This document shows, piece by piece, positions 18,638 to 28,500 of a stretch of DNA of 64,000 nt (within the stretch, counting starts at the first letter, position 1; each line of letters starts with the position of its first letter). The stretch lies in contig CALSNM010000014.1 in NCBI GenBank assembly GCA_943787725.1, positions 62,001 through 126,000 on the forward strand, read 5' to 3'. A program made the position numbers and the translations under genes. This stretch comes from an uncultured Flavobacteriales bacterium (GTDB lineage: Bacteria; Bacteroidota; Bacteroidia; Flavobacteriales_D; Parvicellaceae). Below the pieces are notes generated by a model. It did no database searches. It had not been told where the DNA came from and was given only the letters and a program-made list of their open reading frames with translations.

Positions 18638-19741
18638 ATGAATACTTGGACGAAAGAAGAGATAAGAGAAGTTTATAATAAACCACTACTTGAATTATTG
18701 TATCAAGCAGCTACGGTTCACAGAAAGCACAATGACCCAAGAGAAGTTCAAATAAGTAAATTGGTGTCTATTAAAACGGACGGTTGTCCTGAAGATTGCG
18801 GGTATTGTCCACAAGCAGCGCGATACCATACTGATATCAATGGGAATTCTTTAATGAGTGTTGACGAGGTCAAAGGACATGCTCAAGAAGCAAAAGACAT
18901 GGGTTCAAGTAGAGTCTGTATGGGAGCAGCTTGGAGAAATGTTAAAGATGATGCTGATTTTGATCAAGTACTAGAAATGGTGAAGTCGGTCAATCAAATG
19001 GATATGGAAGTGTGTTGTACACTTGGTATGTTAACTGAAAATCAAGCTAGGAGATTAGCTGATGCCGGTCTTTATGCTTACAACCACAATTTAGATACAT
19101 CCGAAGAATATTACAAAGAGGTCATTTCAACAAGGGGTTATGAAGATCGTTTGCAAACCATTGAAAACGCTAGGAAAGCGGATTTAACAGTTTGCTCAGG
19201 TGGAATTATCGGAATGGGAGAAAAAGATGAAGATAGAATTAGTATGTTGTATACGTATTCTTTAATGCGTCCCCAACCTGAATCTGTTCCCATCAATGCT
19301 CTGGTTGCCGTTGAAGGAACTCCACTTGAAGAGCAAAATCCAGTTCCAATTTGGGATATGATAAGAATGATTGCTACAACAAGAATTGTATTAGAACATT
19401 CAGCAGTTAGATTGTCAGCTGGAAGAACGGAAATGTCTGACGAAGGCCAAGCATTGTGTTTTATGGCTGGTGCCAATTCTATATTTGCAGGAGATAAATT
19501 GTTGACTACTCCAAATCCGGAGTTTAACAACGATTTGGCCTTGTTTAATAAATTAGGTCTTGTGCCAATGAAGGCATACAAGAAGGGCGATAAGCCAAAA
19601 ATCAACGAAGCATATAAAGAATCTCCGGAAAGCAAAGAAAAAATAAAATGGTCACGACCAGAACACAAAATTGAAAGAAACGAGGCAGCAAAACAGAAAG
19701 GAAAAGAAGTAAGAAAAGTTACTTCTGTAAAAGAACTTTAG
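18638..19741 (+). CDS. bioB: Biotin synthase
   Basis: 367 residues. Radical-SAM cysteines Cys50, Cys54 and Cys57 in [10 protein letters not shown]; further BioB landmarks are [28 protein letters not shown], and a C-terminal [11 protein letters not shown]. It inserts sulfur into dethiobiotin using its auxiliary iron-sulfur cluster. It begins a same-strand block bioB-bioF-bioD-bioA and is followed two bases later by the TTG start of bioF. The C-terminal ~35 residues ([20 protein letters not shown] and on) are a lysine-rich tail beyond the catalytic barrel, as in related Bacteroidota enzymes. A -7-like box lies 20 bases upstream. Confidence 0.96.
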   Translation: MNTWTKEEIREVYNKPLLELLYQAATVHRKHNDPREVQISKLVSIKTDGCPEDCGYCPQAARYHTDINGNSLMSVDEVKGHAQEAKDMGSSRVCMGAAWRNVKDDADFDQVLEMVKSVNQMDMEVCCTLGMLTENQARRLADAGLYAYNHNLDTSEEYYKEVISTRGYEDRLQTIENARKADLTVCSGGIIGMGEKDEDRISMLYTYSLMRPQPESVPINALVAVEGTPLEEQNPVPIWDMIRMIATTRIVLEHSAVRLSAGRTEMSDEGQALCFMAGANSIFAGDKLLTTPNPEFNNDLALFNKLGLVPMKAYKKGDKPKINEAYKESPESKEKIKWSRPEHKIERNEAAKQKGKEVRKVTSVKEL

Positions 19742-19743
19742 CA

Positions 19744-20838
19744 TTGCAGCCAATTCTTCAAATACTGCAGAATAAATTAAACAAACGAATTGAAGAAGGG
19801 CTTTATCGGGAATTAAAAGATTACTCAGAATTCTGTGATTTTTCTTCAAATGATTATTTAGGCTTGTCTAGAGATAAAAACAAATTGACACAGTCTGGTT
19901 CTACGGGTTCTCGTCTAATTTCTGGTAATAGTGCAGACATCGAAAGATTAGAATTAGAAATTGCCAATTTTCATAAAGCAGAATCTGGTTTAATTTTTAA
20001 TTCTGGCTATGTAGCAAACCTTGGTTTGTTTTCCACTATTCCCAATAGAGGAGATACTGTTTTATACGATGAATTAATTCATGCATCCATAAGAGATGGA
20101 ATTCGATTATCAAACGCAGATTCTTTTTCTTTTAAGCACAATAATGTTGGGCATTTGGAGGAAAAGTTGTCCAAATCCAAAGGAAATATTTTTGTTGTCG
20201 TAGAGTCTGTTTATTCCATGGATGGTGATTCCCCTGATTTATTAAAAGTATCAAAAGCATGTAAAAATTTCGGAGCGAATTTGATTGTTGATGAGGCCCA
20301 TGCTGTGGGTGTTGTAGGGGAGAAAGGAGATGGTTTAGTAGCAAAATTACAGCTTCAGAAAGAAGTGTTTGCAACTGTTGTAACATTCGGAAAGGCTCTG
20401 GGTTCACATGGTGCTATTATTCTTGGTAGTGAAGTTTTGCGAAATTATTTGATTAATTATTGTCGATCTTTTATATATACAACAGCCCCTTCTCCAGAAA
20501 CTATCACGACCATAAGAAAGCAATATGATAAGCTTGCAAAGCTATATGATTCAAATTGTGATGAGCATAATTTGGCTTTGGAATTGAAGAATTTTTTTAT
20601 GTCTAAAATGGGCACATCAAGAGAATTAATCATGGGAGTCAATGGGTGCGTTGTGTCTGTTATTATTCCTGGAATTGAAAATGTAAAAAAAGTTTCTAAA
20701 AACTTAATAAGCAACGGTTTACATGTTAAAGAGATACTTTCGCCAACAGTTCCTAGAGGTACTGAAAGACTAAGAATTTGCTTCCATTCTTTTAATTCAT
20801 TAGAAGAGGTAAACAAACTGATAGATTGCCTGAAATAG
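19744..20838 (+). CDS. bioF: 8-amino-7-oxononanoate synthase
   Basis: 364 residues of the alpha-oxoamine synthase group, PLP-dependent. SSNDYLGLSRD near the start, GSTGSRLISGN, DEAHAVGVVGEKG (aspartate to the PLP ring nitrogen) and VTFGKALGSHGA with the Schiff-base lysine are all present; the C-terminus has SPTVPRGTERLRI. It condenses pimeloyl thioester with alanine. The start is taken as TTG at 19744, two bases after the bioB stop; no ATG fits the conserved N-terminus. Likely co-translated with bioB. Confidence 0.93.
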   Translation: MQPILQILQNKLNKRIEEGLYRELKDYSEFCDFSSNDYLGLSRDKNKLTQSGSTGSRLISGNSADIERLELEIANFHKAESGLIFNSGYVANLGLFSTIPNRGDTVLYDELIHASIRDGIRLSNADSFSFKHNNVGHLEEKLSKSKGNIFVVVESVYSMDGDSPDLLKVSKACKNFGANLIVDEAHAVGVVGEKGDGLVAKLQLQKEVFATVVTFGKALGSHGAIILGSEVLRNYLINYCRSFIYTTAPSPETITTIRKQYDKLAKLYDSNCDEHNLALELKNFFMSKMGTSRELIMGVNGCVVSVIIPGIENVKKVSKNLISNGLHVKEILSPTVPRGTERLRICFHSFNSLEEVNKLIDCLK

Positions 20839-20944
20839 ATGGTAAGTTTAACCAATAGGCGATAAATTCCGCTTATAGATTAAAATTGGCTTATTTTTCC
20901 ATAATTTCATTAATTTCACAAACAACAAACTAAACTCCATAATT

Positions 20945-21568
20945 TTGAAAAATAACTCATTTTTTGTAACCGGAATAGATACAAATATTGGTAAAACGAT
21001 TGTTTCTGCAATTATAGTGGAGGCGTTGAATGCAGATTATTGGAAGCCAATACAAAGTGGTGATCTTCATTATGCGGATACCGATAAAATTAAAGAGTTG
21101 GTAAATGAAGAAATCATTTTACACCCCGAAGCCTACCGATTAAACAATCCTTTGTCTCCGCATGCCTCAGCCAAATTAGATAATATTTCTATTTCTTTGG
21201 ATTCTTTTCAATTACCAAAAACAAATAATAATTTAATTGTGGAAGGTGCTGGAGGACTGCTCGTGCCAATTAATGAAGATGGAGACTATTTGTCAGATAT
21301 AATCGTAAAGCTTGGGATGGAAATCATACTTGTCTCTAAAAATTACCTAGGAAGTATTAACCATACATTATTGTCTATAGCTTATTTAAAATCAAATGGT
21401 ATGTCGATAAAGGGCATTATAATAGTCGGAGAGAGAAATGAATCTTCGGAGTCAATTATTGCCAAAAATACAGGAGTTAACATATTGCATCATGTTCCAA
21501 TAGTAGAGGCTGTGACGCCCAAATTTATTAAAGGGCAAGCAGAGTTGCTAAGAACTGCTTTAAATTGA
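20945..21568 (+). CDS. bioD: Dethiobiotin synthetase
   Basis: 207 residues. Phosphate-binding loop GIDTNIGKT at the N-terminus (TTG start at 20945), substrate lysine region WKPIQSGD, the VEGAGGLLVPI segment and the ISVKLG/LVSKNYLGSINHTLL region typical of BioD. It closes the ureido ring on diaminopelargonate with ATP and CO2. A 106-base gap from bioF without a clear terminator suggests the biotin genes form one transcription unit, with possible internal start. Length is usual for the short Bacteroidota form. Confidence 0.92.
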   Translation: MKNNSFFVTGIDTNIGKTIVSAIIVEALNADYWKPIQSGDLHYADTDKIKELVNEEIILHPEAYRLNNPLSPHASAKLDNISISLDSFQLPKTNNNLIVEGAGGLLVPINEDGDYLSDIIVKLGMEIILVSKNYLGSINHTLLSIAYLKSNGMSIKGIIIVGERNESSESIIAKNTGVNILHHVPIVEAVTPKFIKGQAELLRTALN

Positions 21569-21605
21569 AAAATCTTTCTTTACTTTGGCTTTGTAAATAA
21601 CCGTC

Positions 21606-22877
21606 ATGTCAAAACTTAAAGAATTAGATAAAAAATACATCTGGCACCCTTTTGATCAAATGAAAGGAGCGGATATAATTCCGATTGTAAAAGGAGAAGG
21701 ATCTTACGTATTTGACGAAGATGGAAAAAAGTATATCGATGGTTTTTCTAGTTGGTGGGTAAATACGCATGGACATGCACACCCTTATATTGCAAAAAAA
21801 TTATCCGATCAAGCCAGTACATTAGAACATGTTGCTTTTGGAGGTTTTACGCACCCAAGTGCAGTTAGGTTGTCGGAGAGGTTAGTAAATATACTTCCGC
21901 AAAAAATTGAAAAGGTATTCTTTTCTGATAATGGTTCAACAGCAAACGAGGTAGCGCTCAAAATGTCAATTCAATATTGGTTTAACAAAGGTGAAAAAAG
22001 AAATCGATTTATTTCTCTTAAAGGAGACTATCACGGTGATACATTTGGTAGCATGAGTCTTACGGCTAGGGGTGGTTTTAATGAGCCATTTGAGCGCTTT
22101 ATGTTTGATGTCGATTTTATTGATATTCCAACTGAAGAGAACAGAATTGAATTATTAACACAATTTGAGTTGTTGTTAAAAACGAATGACATCGCGGCCT
22201 TTATTTTTGAACCCATAGTGCAAGGTGCAGGCGGAATGATCATGCATTCTCCGGAGGTACTGTCGGAGTTAATAGGGTTGTGCAACCAATATGGAGTTAT
22301 TGCAATTTCTGATGAAGTTTTTACTGGATTTGGAAGAACGGGAAAGATGTTTGCGATAGACCATTGTGAAAATAAGCCTGACATTGTTTGTTTGTCTAAA
22401 GGAATAACAGGTGGCTTTATGGCAATGGGAATTACTGCTGTTTCGGATAAAATTTATCAAGCATTTTATTCGGATGATAAAGGGAAAACCTTTTTGCATG
22501 GTCATTCTTATACAGGAAATGCATTGGCTTGTAGTGTAGCAAATGCTTCTTTAGATTTATTTGAAAAAGAGGATGTTTGGCAAAATATTGACTCAATTTC
22601 TAAAATGCAAAGTGAGTTTGTTCGTTTAATTGCGGCGCATTCAGGGGTAAGAGCGGCTCGGAGTTTTGGAACAATTGCAGCTGTCGAATTGGAATCTGAT
22701 GGAGTAAGTTCCTATTTTAACAGCAAGGGAAAAGAGGTGTATAAATTTTTATTAGAAAAAGGAATAATACTTAGACCGTTAGGCAATGTAATCGTTCTAA
22801 TTCCACCTTATTGCATAACGCGAAAAGATTTAAATTATTTACATAATTCCATAGAAGAATACTTAGTTACCCAGTGA
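21606..22877 (+). CDS. bioA: Adenosylmethionine-8-amino-7-oxononanoate aminotransferase
   Basis: 423 residues, class III aminotransferase. IWHPFDQMKG and DGFSSWWVNTHGHAHP are BioA-specific; VFFSDNGSTANEVALKM binds the cofactor phosphate; AISDEVFTGFGRTG holds the PLP-pairing aspartate; FLSKGI-type CLSKGITGG has the Schiff-base lysine; FLHGHSYTGNALAC follows. It converts KAPA to DAPA with AdoMet as amino donor. It is the last of the four biotin genes; its 3' end overlaps a convergent gene by 11 bases. No bioC, bioH, bioG or bioW is in the window, so pimeloyl-ACP formation is encoded elsewhere. Confidence 0.95.
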   Translation: MSKLKELDKKYIWHPFDQMKGADIIPIVKGEGSYVFDEDGKKYIDGFSSWWVNTHGHAHPYIAKKLSDQASTLEHVAFGGFTHPSAVRLSERLVNILPQKIEKVFFSDNGSTANEVALKMSIQYWFNKGEKRNRFISLKGDYHGDTFGSMSLTARGGFNEPFERFMFDVDFIDIPTEENRIELLTQFELLLKTNDIAAFIFEPIVQGAGGMIMHSPEVLSELIGLCNQYGVIAISDEVFTGFGRTGKMFAIDHCENKPDIVCLSKGITGGFMAMGITAVSDKIYQAFYSDDKGKTFLHGHSYTGNALACSVANASLDLFEKEDVWQNIDSISKMQSEFVRLIAAHSGVRAARSFGTIAAVELESDGVSSYFNSKGKEVYKFLLEKGIILRPLGNVIVLIPPYCITRKDLNYLHNSIEEYLVTQ

Positions 22878-23634
22878 TTGTGTCGTATAAATTTTTAAAT
22901 TCTTCATTGTCGTCTAACAAACAATCTTCCCTATCTTCATAAAAGAATGGTTGACCTATACTTATGATTTCAATCGCTTTTGCATGGTCTTTTTCATCAA
23001 TAAATGAGGCGTATTCCATTAAGGATTTACGTAAGTATTTTTGTTGCATTTGGGTTAAATCTCCAAATTGAACATCTGTCCCAATCGTTTTGATTAAGTC
23101 AATAGCTGTTGCAACTATTTTTTTACCTTCTGTTTGGTTTTTTGTCCGAATTTCTAATTCCCCCCACAATAAACGAGCACCATGGTCTTTAGGGTCAAAT
23201 GCACATACTTTTTTAAGAATACCTGCGGCCTTTTTATATCCTTTTTCGGTGTCGGTAAGCATGTAGTTTTCTACATCCTCATAGATGATTTCTTTTAATT
23301 GATCGATATAACCTTGCGAGTCATCTGCGTAAGTATTTTCAGGATCTTTTTTTCTATATTTTTTCGCAAAACTTAAAGCAGTGCTATAGGCCTTTGGCCA
23401 GTCTTCACTGTATTGATGATCTTGGCTCATTCCAAAAGATGCCATCGAAACATATAAATAAGGTAAAGGATGCTTTTTGGTCTTTTCGTTCTCTGTATAA
23501 TTTAATGCTTTTCCAAAACATTTCTCATAATTTTCATCAACGTACAATATTAACAGATCTTGATATTCTTGGCTAAATAGCGTGTTTCCTGAAGTGTAGG
23601 AGATTAAGGATAAAATGACAAGCAGCTTTTTCAT
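22867..23634 (-). CDS. Secreted TPR-like hypothetical protein
   Basis: About 255 residues from the ATG at 23634, which gives a signal peptide (MKKLLVILSLISYTSG, then LFSQ); the frame is open to 23679 but that extension lacks leader character. The rest is alpha-helical with TPR-like spacing (AAGILKKVCAFDPKDHGARL, WGELEIRTKNQTEGKKIV). I do not recognise a specific family. It converges on bioA with an 11-base overlap of the coding ends and is divergent from the membrane protein at 23770. Likely periplasmic; role unknown. Confidence 0.6.
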   Translation of the reverse strand: MKKLLVILSLISYTSGNTLFSQEYQDLLILYVDENYEKCFGKALNYTENEKTKKHPLPYLYVSMASFGMSQDHQYSEDWPKAYSTALSFAKKYRKKDPENTYADDSQGYIDQLKEIIYEDVENYMLTDTEKGYKKAAGILKKVCAFDPKDHGARLLWGELEIRTKNQTEGKKIVATAIDLIKTIGTDVQFGDLTQMQQKYLRKSLMEYASFIDEKDHAKAIEIISIGQPFFYEDREDCLLDDNEEFKNLYDTITG

Positions 23635-23735
23635 TAGATATTTTATTAGTTGCAACTGACTTTCAAAAGTCGTGCCCAAATTACTAAATAACTATTATTA
23701 AATTATAATGATTTATATAAAAGAATAAAAAATAG

Positions 23736-23764
23736 ATTGTTGATAGTCATATTTTTTACCTTTG
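23736..23764 (+). promoter_or_regulatory. Promoter ending almost at a start codon
   Basis: ATTG at 23736-23739 and TACCTTTG at 23757-23764 are 17 bases apart, matching Bacteroidota -33/-7 boxes. The ATG at 23770 is five bases after the -7 box, so transcription would begin at or next to the start codon and the mRNA could be leaderless. Confidence 0.55.
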
Positions 23765-23769
23765 TAAAA

Positions 23770-24390
23770 ATGAAATTAATCGGAGATAGAGTATCGTATA
23801 AAGTCCATGAAGATTACAGTACAATTGTAATTTCAACGAATATTGATAAGTGGAAGGAGACCTTATTGTTAACTTGGCTGGTTGGCTGGACAATCTGTGG
23901 AAGCGTTTTCTTTTATTTTCTTTTTGTAGGAGATTTTGTTAAGGAAGAAAAGCTCATGTTGCTAGTGATGTGTATCTTTTGGCTGTTTTTTGAAATTAGA
24001 ATAGGTAAAGTTTATCTATGGCGAAAATCAGGAATGGAATTTATTAAAATCGATAAAGATATCATGACCATAAAAAGATCTATAAAAGGTTTTGGTAAAG
24101 CTATACCGTATCAGTTAGGTAGAATTAAGAATGTTCAAGGTCTTGAGCTTAACCCCAAGGGATTTAGTAAATCAATGAATGATTCATTTTGGGTGATAGG
24201 CCAAGGAACAGTAAGGTTTTTTTACAACGAAAAGGAAGTTCGATTTGGAGCCCAATTAGCTGCTAAAGATGCAGAAAAATTGGCTAGAGCTGTCAAAAAG
24301 TTTGTAAGAGAATATGCTCAAAAAAGTAGTGATTATTTAGCGGCTGTTCAAAAGGAAGTGTCTGCAAATAGTGCCAACGAATCTAACTAA
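23770..24390 (+). CDS. Hypothetical two-segment membrane protein
   Basis: 206 residues from the ATG at 23770; an in-frame start further upstream would overlap the promoter. Two membrane segments are close together (TLLLTWLVGWTICGSVFFYF and LMLLVMCIFWLFFEI), followed by a cytoplasmic, beta-rich PH-like region (FIKIDKDIMTIKRSIKG, DSFWVIGQGTVRFFYNEKE) and a charged helical tail. The architecture resembles small bacterial PH-domain membrane proteins, but the family is not certain. Convergent with the CoA-transferase gene, with an eight-base overlap. Confidence 0.6.
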   Translation: MKLIGDRVSYKVHEDYSTIVISTNIDKWKETLLLTWLVGWTICGSVFFYFLFVGDFVKEEKLMLLVMCIFWLFFEIRIGKVYLWRKSGMEFIKIDKDIMTIKRSIKGFGKAIPYQLGRIKNVQGLELNPKGFSKSMNDSFWVIGQGTVRFFYNEKEVRFGAQLAAKDAEKLARAVKKFVREYAQKSSDYLAAVQKEVSANSANESN

Positions 24391-25447
24391 TTGTAAAAGC
24401 AATTGATTTTATTCGCGTCGTTTTTTCACCATTAACGATTTCTTCAAGCAACATGTTTTGAGCTGTTTTAGAAGAGAAAACCTCTTCCATGTTTTTTATG
24501 GCTCCGATTGGGATGCTTTTTTCTATGCAGTGAGCAATTAGTTCATCACGATTATGGTCACGAATTAAAGTTCCGAGTATTTCTTGCAATGCAATTCTGT
24601 TTTTCAATCGGTTTTGGTTGCTTGAAAATTTAGTGTCTCTGGCTATTTCGCTTCTTCCTAGTATATTGCAGAACGACGCAAACTGCTTGGTAGAGCCGAT
24701 AGCAGTTACCAATAGTTTATTGTCTTTAGTAGTGAAAATATCTCCATAAGGAGCAATGTTTGGATGCATTGATCCAATTCTTTGCGGTATTTCCTTGTTC
24801 ATTAGCCAGTTAGTTGCTTGATTGGCCAAAGAGCTTAATGCAGCCTCTTCCAATGAGGTCTCAACTAAACTTCCTTTTCCAGTTTTTTCTTTTTTCAGCA
24901 GAGCCACTAAAATGCCTTCTTTTAACTGATGTGCAGCTAAAATATCCATTAAAGCTAAAGGCATTTTAGTTGGAGGTGTGTCGGGTTGTCCGTTCATATG
25001 CATATAACCACATTCAGCTTGCAATACAACATCAAAAGCAACGCGTTCGGGTTGGCTTTTAAATCCGTTCAACTGTGCATAAATTACTTTGTTGTTTGTC
25101 TTCTGTATATCGAGATAAGTAAGGTTAAATTTCTGAGCATCTCCATATTTGAAATTACAAATAATGACATCCGCTTCTTTACAAAGAGAAAGTAATTTAG
25201 CAAAATCTTTGTCATCAGTATAATCTAGAAAGAGGTGTTCTTTACCCCAATTAGCGCTTGAGAAGTAAGCAGATATATTTTCTGTTTTTTCGTTGGAGGA
25301 TTTCCAGTTTCGCGTGACATCTCCATTGGTTTTTTTGTTTTCGATTTTAATAACGTTAGCTCCTAGTTCAGCCAAAAACATTCCAACTGCTGGCCCTGCC
25401 AGTACACTTGCTAATTCTACAACTTTTAAATCTTTGAAAACGCTCAT
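24383..25447 (-). CDS. CaiB/BaiF family CoA-transferase
   Basis: 354 residues of class III CoA-transferases. The N-terminal DLKVVELASVLAGPAVGMFL and ELGANVIKIE are diagnostic. The candidate catalytic aspartate lies in PLALMDILAAHQ, followed by GILVALLKKEKTGKGSLVE and later NIAPYGDIFTTKDNK. The usual product moves CoA between carboxylic acids through an aspartyl-CoA thioester; the alternative is a racemase of the AMACR type. The protein is slightly shorter than the usual 380-400 residues. The substrate cannot be told from context; neighbours are not in an obvious acyl-CoA pathway. Confidence 0.88.
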   Translation of the reverse strand: MSVFKDLKVVELASVLAGPAVGMFLAELGANVIKIENKKTNGDVTRNWKSSNEKTENISAYFSSANWGKEHLFLDYTDDKDFAKLLSLCKEADVIICNFKYGDAQKFNLTYLDIQKTNNKVIYAQLNGFKSQPERVAFDVVLQAECGYMHMNGQPDTPPTKMPLALMDILAAHQLKEGILVALLKKEKTGKGSLVETSLEEAALSSLANQATNWLMNKEIPQRIGSMHPNIAPYGDIFTTKDNKLLVTAIGSTKQFASFCNILGRSEIARDTKFSSNQNRLKNRIALQEILGTLIRDHNRDELIAHCIEKSIPIGAIKNMEEVFSSKTAQNMLLEEIVNGEKTTRIKSIAFTIS

Positions 25448-25549
25448 ATTGCTAAACTACAAATTAATGGTCTTTAGGTATAACCTTTTCGGATATTTAG
25501 CGTCTAACTAGGGTCAAATTTGAAACATTAATATAACTTAGAGGCAACA

Positions 25550-28500
25550 ATGTCGCAAGGAAAGAAATTTGGAGCATTTGGGGGCGTATTTACACCATCA
25601 ATATTAACAATATTGGGTGTTATCATGTACATGCGTTTGGGGATGGTTGTAGGTAATGCAGGAGCCTTATTTACTACAGTTGCCATAATACTTCTTGCGC
25701 ATATTGTATCTGTTACCACGGGATTAAGCGTTTCTTCAGTTGCTACGGATAAAAAGATAAAAGCCGGAGGTATTTACTACATGCTCTCCCGGAGCCTCGG
25801 TTTACCGATTGGTGGGGCAATTGGGATTACCCTATTTGTTGCAACTGCATTAAGTATAGCTTTGTATTTAATTGGATTTGGGGAAAGTGCTATGGTTGTT
25901 CTTTCTGATTATCTCAATATTGAAGAGATTACAACCAATCACCTCAGAATTATCGGGTCAATCGCACTATTAGTTATTGTGACAATTGCTTATATCTCTA
26001 CAAGTATTGCGATTAAATCGCAGTATTTTATTCTTTTTGCAATTATTCTTTCCTTGATCTCAATTTTCCTTGGAACGAGTGAAGGTAAAGGATTTGATAC
26101 TTCTCATGTGGAAGGATCAACTGTAGGATTCTCAACTTTGTTTGGTATTTTTTTTCCTGCTGTAACTGGGTTTACCGCCGGTGTTGCAATGTCTGGTGAT
26201 TTGAAAGATCCGAAAAAAGCAATTCCTTGGGGAACAATGTCAGCGGTAGTCGTAGGTTTGTTAGTATATATTGTATTATCTGTATTTATTCATTATTCCA
26301 TACCGCAGGCAGAATTAATCAACAATAATAATGCTTTGGTTCAGTTTGGATTGGTTCCCGGGCTGGTAATCGTTGGGATATGGGGTGCAACATTGTCATC
26401 TGCTTTGGGTGGTATATTGGGAGCTCCGCGTATTCTTCAGGCAATGTCACTCGATAAAATTACACCAAATATCTTTGGAAGAGGAGTTGGAAATGACAAT
26501 GAGCCTCGAAATGCCTTGATTCTTACTTTTGTAATTGCAGAAGCTGGAATCTTAATTGGGGAATTAAATGTAATTGCTGAAATAGTTGCCATGTTCTATA
26601 TGGCTGCCTACATGTTTATTAATCTCTCTTGTTTTTTAGAACAATGGGCAAGTCCGGATTTTCGACCTAAATTCAAAATATCTTTATTTGTTCCTTTAAT
26701 TGGAACCATCGCTACTTTTTTATTAATGGTGCAATTAAACTTAGCTGCTGCTTTAATATCTGTTGCGATAATGGCCTTAGTTTTTATATGGTTAACAAGA
26801 AGGCAATTAGAATTGGGCTCAGGAGATGTTTGGCAAAGCGTTTGGTCTTCAGTTGTTAAGATTGGATTAAAAAACTTAGGAAAGAAATCAACACACAAAA
26901 GAAATTGGGAACCAAATATCTTGCTGTTTAGTGGAGGAACAGCTGCTCGGCCCCATTTACTAGGTTTTAGTAAATCTATAGCTGGGAGAAAAGGAATGAT
27001 ATCAAATTTTGATTTGATTGAAACACCAACTGCAGAAGTACTGTTTCCTAAACATGCTCAAGCTGTCAATGATGATGGTTATGACGATTCTATTTTTCAT
27101 AGAAAACAGGAATGTCAAAACATCTTTGAAGGTATTGAGGCCATTGCAAGCACTTATGGCTTTTCTGGAGTTGAGCCTAATACAGTAATGATGGGCTGGG
27201 CGCGAAACACCAAGCACCCTATTGGATTTTCTCAAATGACGAAAAAACTGGGGGTACTTGACTATAACGTTTTGTATCTTGATTACGATAAAGAAAAAGG
27301 ATTTGGGCAATACAAGAGAATTGACATTTGGTGGAAGGAAATAAATCAAGAGAGTGATTTGGCTTTACAATTAGTAAGAATGTTGTTGGCTTCGCCTGAT
27401 TGGAGCAATACGCATGTACGGATTCTCTATCTAAATAATGACAATGGTCAAAAATTAATTGTAGAGGATGCTGTTAGAAAAAGACTAGAAGCTTTGCGCG
27501 TTGATGCCGAAGTAGAAATTGTTAATAATGAATTGGAGAAAAAAGGATTTTACGAAGTAGTTAAAATAAATTCTTTTGAAGCTGACTTAATAGTATTGAA
27601 TATTCCTGAAATAGAAGAGGGAAAGGAAAATACATTTATTGAAAACACAAATGCTTTTTTAGATGTAATGGGTACAACATTATTGCTAAAAGCATCCTCT
27701 CATTTCTACGATGAGGAAGGGTTTGACCCTTTACTTGAAATGAAATATCAAAAAGAAGAATTTGCCTCTTTGTATATCGAAAAAACGGATGCGGTTATTC
27801 TTGGTCTACCTGGCTATGATTTGCTAGATAAAAAAATAACAATAATTGACGATAAAATTCATGCATTAAATGTTGCTTTTGTCAATCGTGTTTATGATAC
27901 GTGGTTTGATGTATGGAGTAGCTATATAGGTTTGTTTAACGAAAGGTTGAAAGCAGAGAATAATCCATCTGTTGAAAAAGCTTTAGAAATTGAACAGAAG
28001 CTGTTAGAGGATATTGTTGATAATCGTATAGGAAAAGTAACTACAGCAATATCGCTTGGAATAGAGTCGCATGTAAAAGCAGTAAGAAAACTCGTGGAAT
28101 TATCTCCAACAACCATAGAGAGAATATATACGCAGGAAGAATTGAAACCGAACCCGAAAGATTCTCCGAAATTAGTGCGATTGAAAAAGAAATATTTGCG
28201 GAAAAAGAAGCAAAATATTCGTTTTGCGAAGATTGTACAACATCATTTTGAGAATTCCTATTTATATCAGTTTAAGACGAAATTAAACGTGCTGGGCCTT
28301 TCCAGTTTTATTGTAAATAAAACACTAAAAGATTGGTCCATTGACAATGAAAAGGCTGATGGGTTAAATGATTTAAAAGATTTACTTTCAATCCAGTTTA
28401 AAAAAGAAAAAGGCATCTTTTTACAAGAGCTAAATTCGCTGGGAAGAATATTTTGTAACTCAATTACCGTTGATGTAGATAAATTAGATGTAAATAATTT

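Noticed and set aside
19138-19668. 176-codon open frame antisense to bioB
   Set aside because: Shadow of bioB; no recognisable features and the sense gene is certain.
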